Shown piece after piece: positions 61,355-64,000 of a stretch of 64,000 bases of DNA (within the stretch, counting starts at the first letter, position 1; the number at the start of each line of letters is the position of its first letter). This DNA comes from Candidatus Obscuribacter sp. (GTDB taxonomy: Bacteria; Cyanobacteriota; Vampirovibrionia; Obscuribacterales; Obscuribacteraceae). The stretch is from NCBI GenBank assembly GCA_016712465.1, contig JADJQZ010000001.1, positions 1,798,001 through 1,862,000 of the forward strand, read 5' to 3'. The position numbers were made by a program, and so were the translations under genes. The notes beneath the pieces were generated by a model. It did not search any database. It saw nothing but the letters and a program-made list of their open reading frames with translations, and was not told the origin of the DNA.

Positions 61355-62071
61355 TTAAGGCGCCTTGCCCACGGATTTGGAGCGGGCTATCTCCGAAAAA
61401 CATATCTGGGCTGCCTGGTAGCGGATCTTTTCCAGTTTGCTGACTTGATTGAAGATGGTGAGAGCTGTTTTGGCCAGGGCGGCGTTATTGTTTGCCTGTC
61501 CAATTTGCTCCTGCAAGTCGTCCATGGCTTTATCAATGCCTAGCACCTCTTGCTTCCATGGTTTCCAGAGGGGAGTGATTTTTTTGTCCAGTCCGTCCGG
61601 TAATCTCAGACCATTCTCCTCGGCGTCTTTCAAGTCTTCATTGAGAAGCTGCAGGATTGGCTCCAACGTGTTTATATAGAAAACCAGCCATTCTTTGCGT
61701 GGCTCCTGGTACTTCTTTGCTGAAATGTACATGGAAGGCGTGATTGCCAGGGGCGAGTGCTCAATCAAACGAGCGTCCAGGCTGACTTCCGGGCGCGTGG
61801 CTTCCAGAAACAGATTGACAGCCTGCTGTTTTATTTGTCCGAGAGTCAACCGTGTATCGCGCAGGTCGGAAAGAAATTCAGAAGGTGAATATCTAGTGCC
61901 GGCCCGGGGAGACTTGGATAGTTTTGAGGCTTTGGCGGTGCCGTCATCTGCCGGTTTATCGTCTTTTCCTGTTTCGTCGGCGCCGGCCTTCAGGGGGGCC
62001 ATAACCAGGAACAGAGCCGCCGCGGTCAGGGCAAAGAGAGTCTTACTTCTTTCGGTTGAACCGTTGTTCAT
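61355..62071 (-). CDS. Hypothetical exported protein
   Basis: A 238-residue protein with a signal peptide (TLFALTAAALFLVMAPLKAGA) and a mature helical domain (QIGQANNNAALAKTALTIFN; LEKIRYQAAQICFSEI). No family recognised. Same strand and 15-base gap as the following gene. Its stop is one base from that of the di-iron gene, on the other strand. Confidence 0.7.
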   Translation of the reverse strand: MNNGSTERSKTLFALTAAALFLVMAPLKAGADETGKDDKPADDGTAKASKLSKSPRAGTRYSPSEFLSDLRDTRLTLGQIKQQAVNLFLEATRPEVSLDARLIEHSPLAITPSMYISAKKYQEPRKEWLVFYINTLEPILQLLNEDLKDAEENGLRLPDGLDKKITPLWKPWKQEVLGIDKAMDDLQEQIGQANNNAALAKTALTIFNQVSKLEKIRYQAAQICFSEIARSKSVGKAP

Positions 62072-62086
62072 TGGTAACTCCTCAAA

Positions 62087-62833
62087 CTAAAGGTGAAAGA
62101 GGTCTTCGGAGAGACCCTGATTTTCTGTCAGCCCCTGGAAGAAGACCAGGGCGGAAGGTCTTCCGTCTTTGTATGTTCCCCAGCCCACCGGCACCCGTGT
62201 GGAATGGTGCAGAAAAACGGCCTCGGAAACTTCTTTTGTGGCGCCGTTTTCTATCAAAAGTACCAGCACTGGTTGGCTGAATAGTTTCAAATTGACGCTG
62301 GAATTGGTGGCGCTGGCTGAGGCACCGCGGGTGATGGAATTGCGCACGGCACTCAAGAGGGAAAGAAAGTCGCTGGAAGCGAGGCTGTATCCTGTGGGCA
62401 GGCGAATTGATCTGGCATTGGGTTCCAGATTCATAGTCAGTGCTCTCAACAGACCGCCGCCCCGGCCGCGCACGGTGCCGTCGGCTTGTTTGACCACTAC
62501 CGAACCGTTGCGGTAATCGGACGATTTGATCTCCGCACGCAAAAGATCGGTCTGCTTGTAGCTGAGATCAGCCGAACCGAAACTCTTCCAGGCATTGCCG
62601 CTGGTGGTAAAGAGCTGGCATTCCACCCGATAGTCTTTGAAGTTTGCTGCCTGTTTCAGCCCGTCGATATAAGGCGCTCCCACCTTGGCCCTGGGCAGGG
62701 CGGTGAGAACCTCCGGCGCCGGTGCGTTGGCCGTGACCTCGGAGGGAGAGAGTGACCATGCTTTTGTTCCTGTTGAGAACACCAGTGCCAGTGCCCAGAG
62801 CAGGGGCAGGCTCATCTTCCAAAGACTAAGCAC
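62087..62833 (-). CDS. Hypothetical exported protein, LolA/DUF1571-like fold possible
   Basis: Signal peptide (SLPLLWALALVFSTGTKAWS) and a beta-rich mature part of about 220 residues with FKDYRVECQLFTTSGNAWKS, YRNGSVVVKQADGTVRGRGG and RSIRLPTGYSLASSDFLSLL. The half-barrel-like order resembles LolA-type or DUF1571 lipoprotein-binding folds, by impression only. It forms a two-gene unit with the gene at 61355. Confidence 0.68.
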   Translation of the reverse strand: MLSLWKMSLPLLWALALVFSTGTKAWSLSPSEVTANAPAPEVLTALPRAKVGAPYIDGLKQAANFKDYRVECQLFTTSGNAWKSFGSADLSYKQTDLLRAEIKSSDYRNGSVVVKQADGTVRGRGGGLLRALTMNLEPNARSIRLPTGYSLASSDFLSLLSAVRNSITRGASASATNSSVNLKLFSQPVLVLLIENGATKEVSEAVFLHHSTRVPVGWGTYKDGRPSALVFFQGLTENQGLSEDLFHL

Positions 62834-63085
62834 GGGCTTCCTCCAGCAATCTGCGAGTTTTAGAGCGGCGAATCTTCTTCTTCACGGCTAACAATTACAC
62901 CATACTTAAGAGAGTCCTTTGCGTATCTCGCGCTGTCGTCCAGAAAGGCGATCTTGTCAAGCTATGGGGTGAATTGCTACTTTGTTCTTTGTTGTAAAGA
63001 AAGCTCCCTTGTTGTTCAAAATATCCAAACAGGCTATCATCATTAGCTTATTGGATTTCTTAGTATTGATGAGCGCCCAGGTCAA

Positions 63086-64000
63086 GTGAAGCCCACAAGC
63101 ACTATTCTTGTTGTTGACGACGAAACGGCTAACACCACGCTATTAGGCGAGGTTTTGAAGAAAGCCGGTTATTCGGTAAACTCCGCCAATGATGGCTTCA
63201 AAGCCATCGCCGCCTGCAAGGTACGCACCCCGGATTGCATCGTGCTTGATTTGCACATGCCGCTCATGGGTGGAATGGAAGTCTATAACCGGCTGCGTTC
63301 AGAAGAGAAGACTGCTGGCATTCCCATAATTTTCCTGGCCGCTCGTGACAAGGCGCTGCCCTCTTTCTCCGGCGACGATGCCAGCAATGAGGACATCATC
63401 TTTAAGCCTGTAGAGCCCAATGAATTGCTCTCCAGAGTGAAGAGCGTGCTGAAAGAGAAGCATCTGCGCGATGAGCTTCGCCGCAAGGAACAGCAGCTGA
63501 AGGAACTCAGCCTTACGGATGCCCTTACCTCCCTCAAGACCAGCCGTTATCTCGACGAATTTATGCAGATCGGCATCAGGCAGGCCAAGCGCTACAGCGT
63601 GCCCATGTCTATTGTGGTTGTGGAGCTTGACCACCACAATGAGGTTGCTAAAAGCGTGGGCGCTCAATCCTTTGATGCCATTGTTTCCCAGATGGCACAG
63701 CTGGTTGCCAAGCAAATGCGCGAATCCGATATCGTTGTCCGCACCGGCACGGCTGAATTTACCGTGGTCCTCACCTGTACCTCCAGGGAAGGGGCTATAG
63801 AAGTTGCCGAGCGCCTGCGCACGTCGGTTTCCGAGTCGGTCTTTGCGGTCGGGTCCGAATCCAAGACCCTGACGGCTTCCGTAGGCATCTGCCAGTATGC
63901 CAAGCATATGGACGACGACGGCTCCGTGCTCATGTCCCACGCCCGGGCTGCGGTCAACCACGCCCACAACAGCGGCGGCAACATGACCCTCATGGCCGAG
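63086..64000 (+). CDS. Response regulator with degenerate GGDEF domain (partial)
   Basis: The receiver (residues 3-120) is intact: D11, D12, phosphoacceptor D55 in IVLDLHMPLMGG and K107 in FKPVEP. A helical linker leads to a GGDEF-fold domain beginning LSLTDALTSLKTSRYLDEF. Its signature reads RTGTAEF at 219-225 where active cyclases read RYGGDEF, so it probably cannot make c-di-GMP. GTG at 63086 starts it; the frame runs off the window end. A stand-alone regulator with intact phosphorylation but altered output. Confidence 0.85.
   Translation, partial: MKPTSTILVVDDETANTTLLGEVLKKAGYSVNSANDGFKAIAACKVRTPDCIVLDLHMPLMGGMEVYNRLRSEEKTAGIPIIFLAARDKALPSFSGDDASNEDIIFKPVEPNELLSRVKSVLKEKHLRDELRRKEQQLKELSLTDALTSLKTSRYLDEFMQIGIRQAKRYSVPMSIVVVELDHHNEVAKSVGAQSFDAIVSQMAQLVAKQMRESDIVVRTGTAEFTVVLTCTSREGAIEVAERLRTSVSESVFAVGSESKTLTASVGICQYAKHMDDDGSVLMSHARAAVNHAHNSGGNMTLMAE

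Overview
The window looks like chromosome from a Gram-negative-type, rod-shaped bacterium related to Cyanobacteria, most plausibly a non-photosynthetic Melainabacteria/Vampirovibrionia (Obscuribacter-like) lineage. That placement is inference. It rests on a cyanobacterial-type Hfq (LPSV..LQ..V...TPVEI opening), a CobT of the cyanobacterial/archaeal form, a rod-shape operon, and the absence of any photosynthesis gene. Only sequence reading was possible; no database search was run.

Layout. 0-6 kb: a glycosyltransferase, Hfq, then mreB-mreC-mreD-mrdA (cell elongation). 6-16.4 kb: housekeeping genes (metG, coaBC, an RsuA/RluB-type pseudouridine synthase, a RodZ-like protein, rimO) mixed with lineage-specific envelope and coiled-coil proteins, including a YtxH-DUF948-YtxH trio. 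16.4-27 kb: an accessory region of low coding density. It holds a toxin-antitoxin locus whose toxin is internally deleted, a remnant and an intact copy of a DUF6928-like gene, a kinase-like protein, a DUF1348 protein, an IS21-family element with two frameshifted genes, a SUKH-type immunity-like protein, several small membrane proteins and a duplicated intergenic segment. 27.5-32.6 kb: a CzcA/CzcB-type metal efflux operon led by a His/Cys-rich small protein. 32.8-38 kb: GH63 and GH13 glycoside hydrolases with a J-domain gene. 38-41 kb: nrdR, rplS, rbgA, rnhB. 41-47 kb: a J-domain/acyl-CoA dehydrogenase pair, a degenerate GGDEF protein and a secreted lipase-like protein. 47-53.7 kb: a beta-carbonic anhydrase homologue, cobT, a DAHP synthase and hypotheticals.

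53.8-61.4 kb is the most interesting block: six tightly packed same-strand genes encoding a permease, a hydantoinase/oxoprolinase-like protein, a DUF309 protein, an acyl-CoA-dehydrogenase-like flavoprotein without the usual catalytic Glu, a signal-less PhnD-like ligand-binding protein, and a fusion of a TusA-like domain to a ferritin-like di-iron domain. Together they suggest an uncharacterised uptake and oxidative catabolism pathway; the substrate cannot be read from sequence. The window closes with two exported hypotheticals and the start of a response regulator with a degenerate GGDEF domain.
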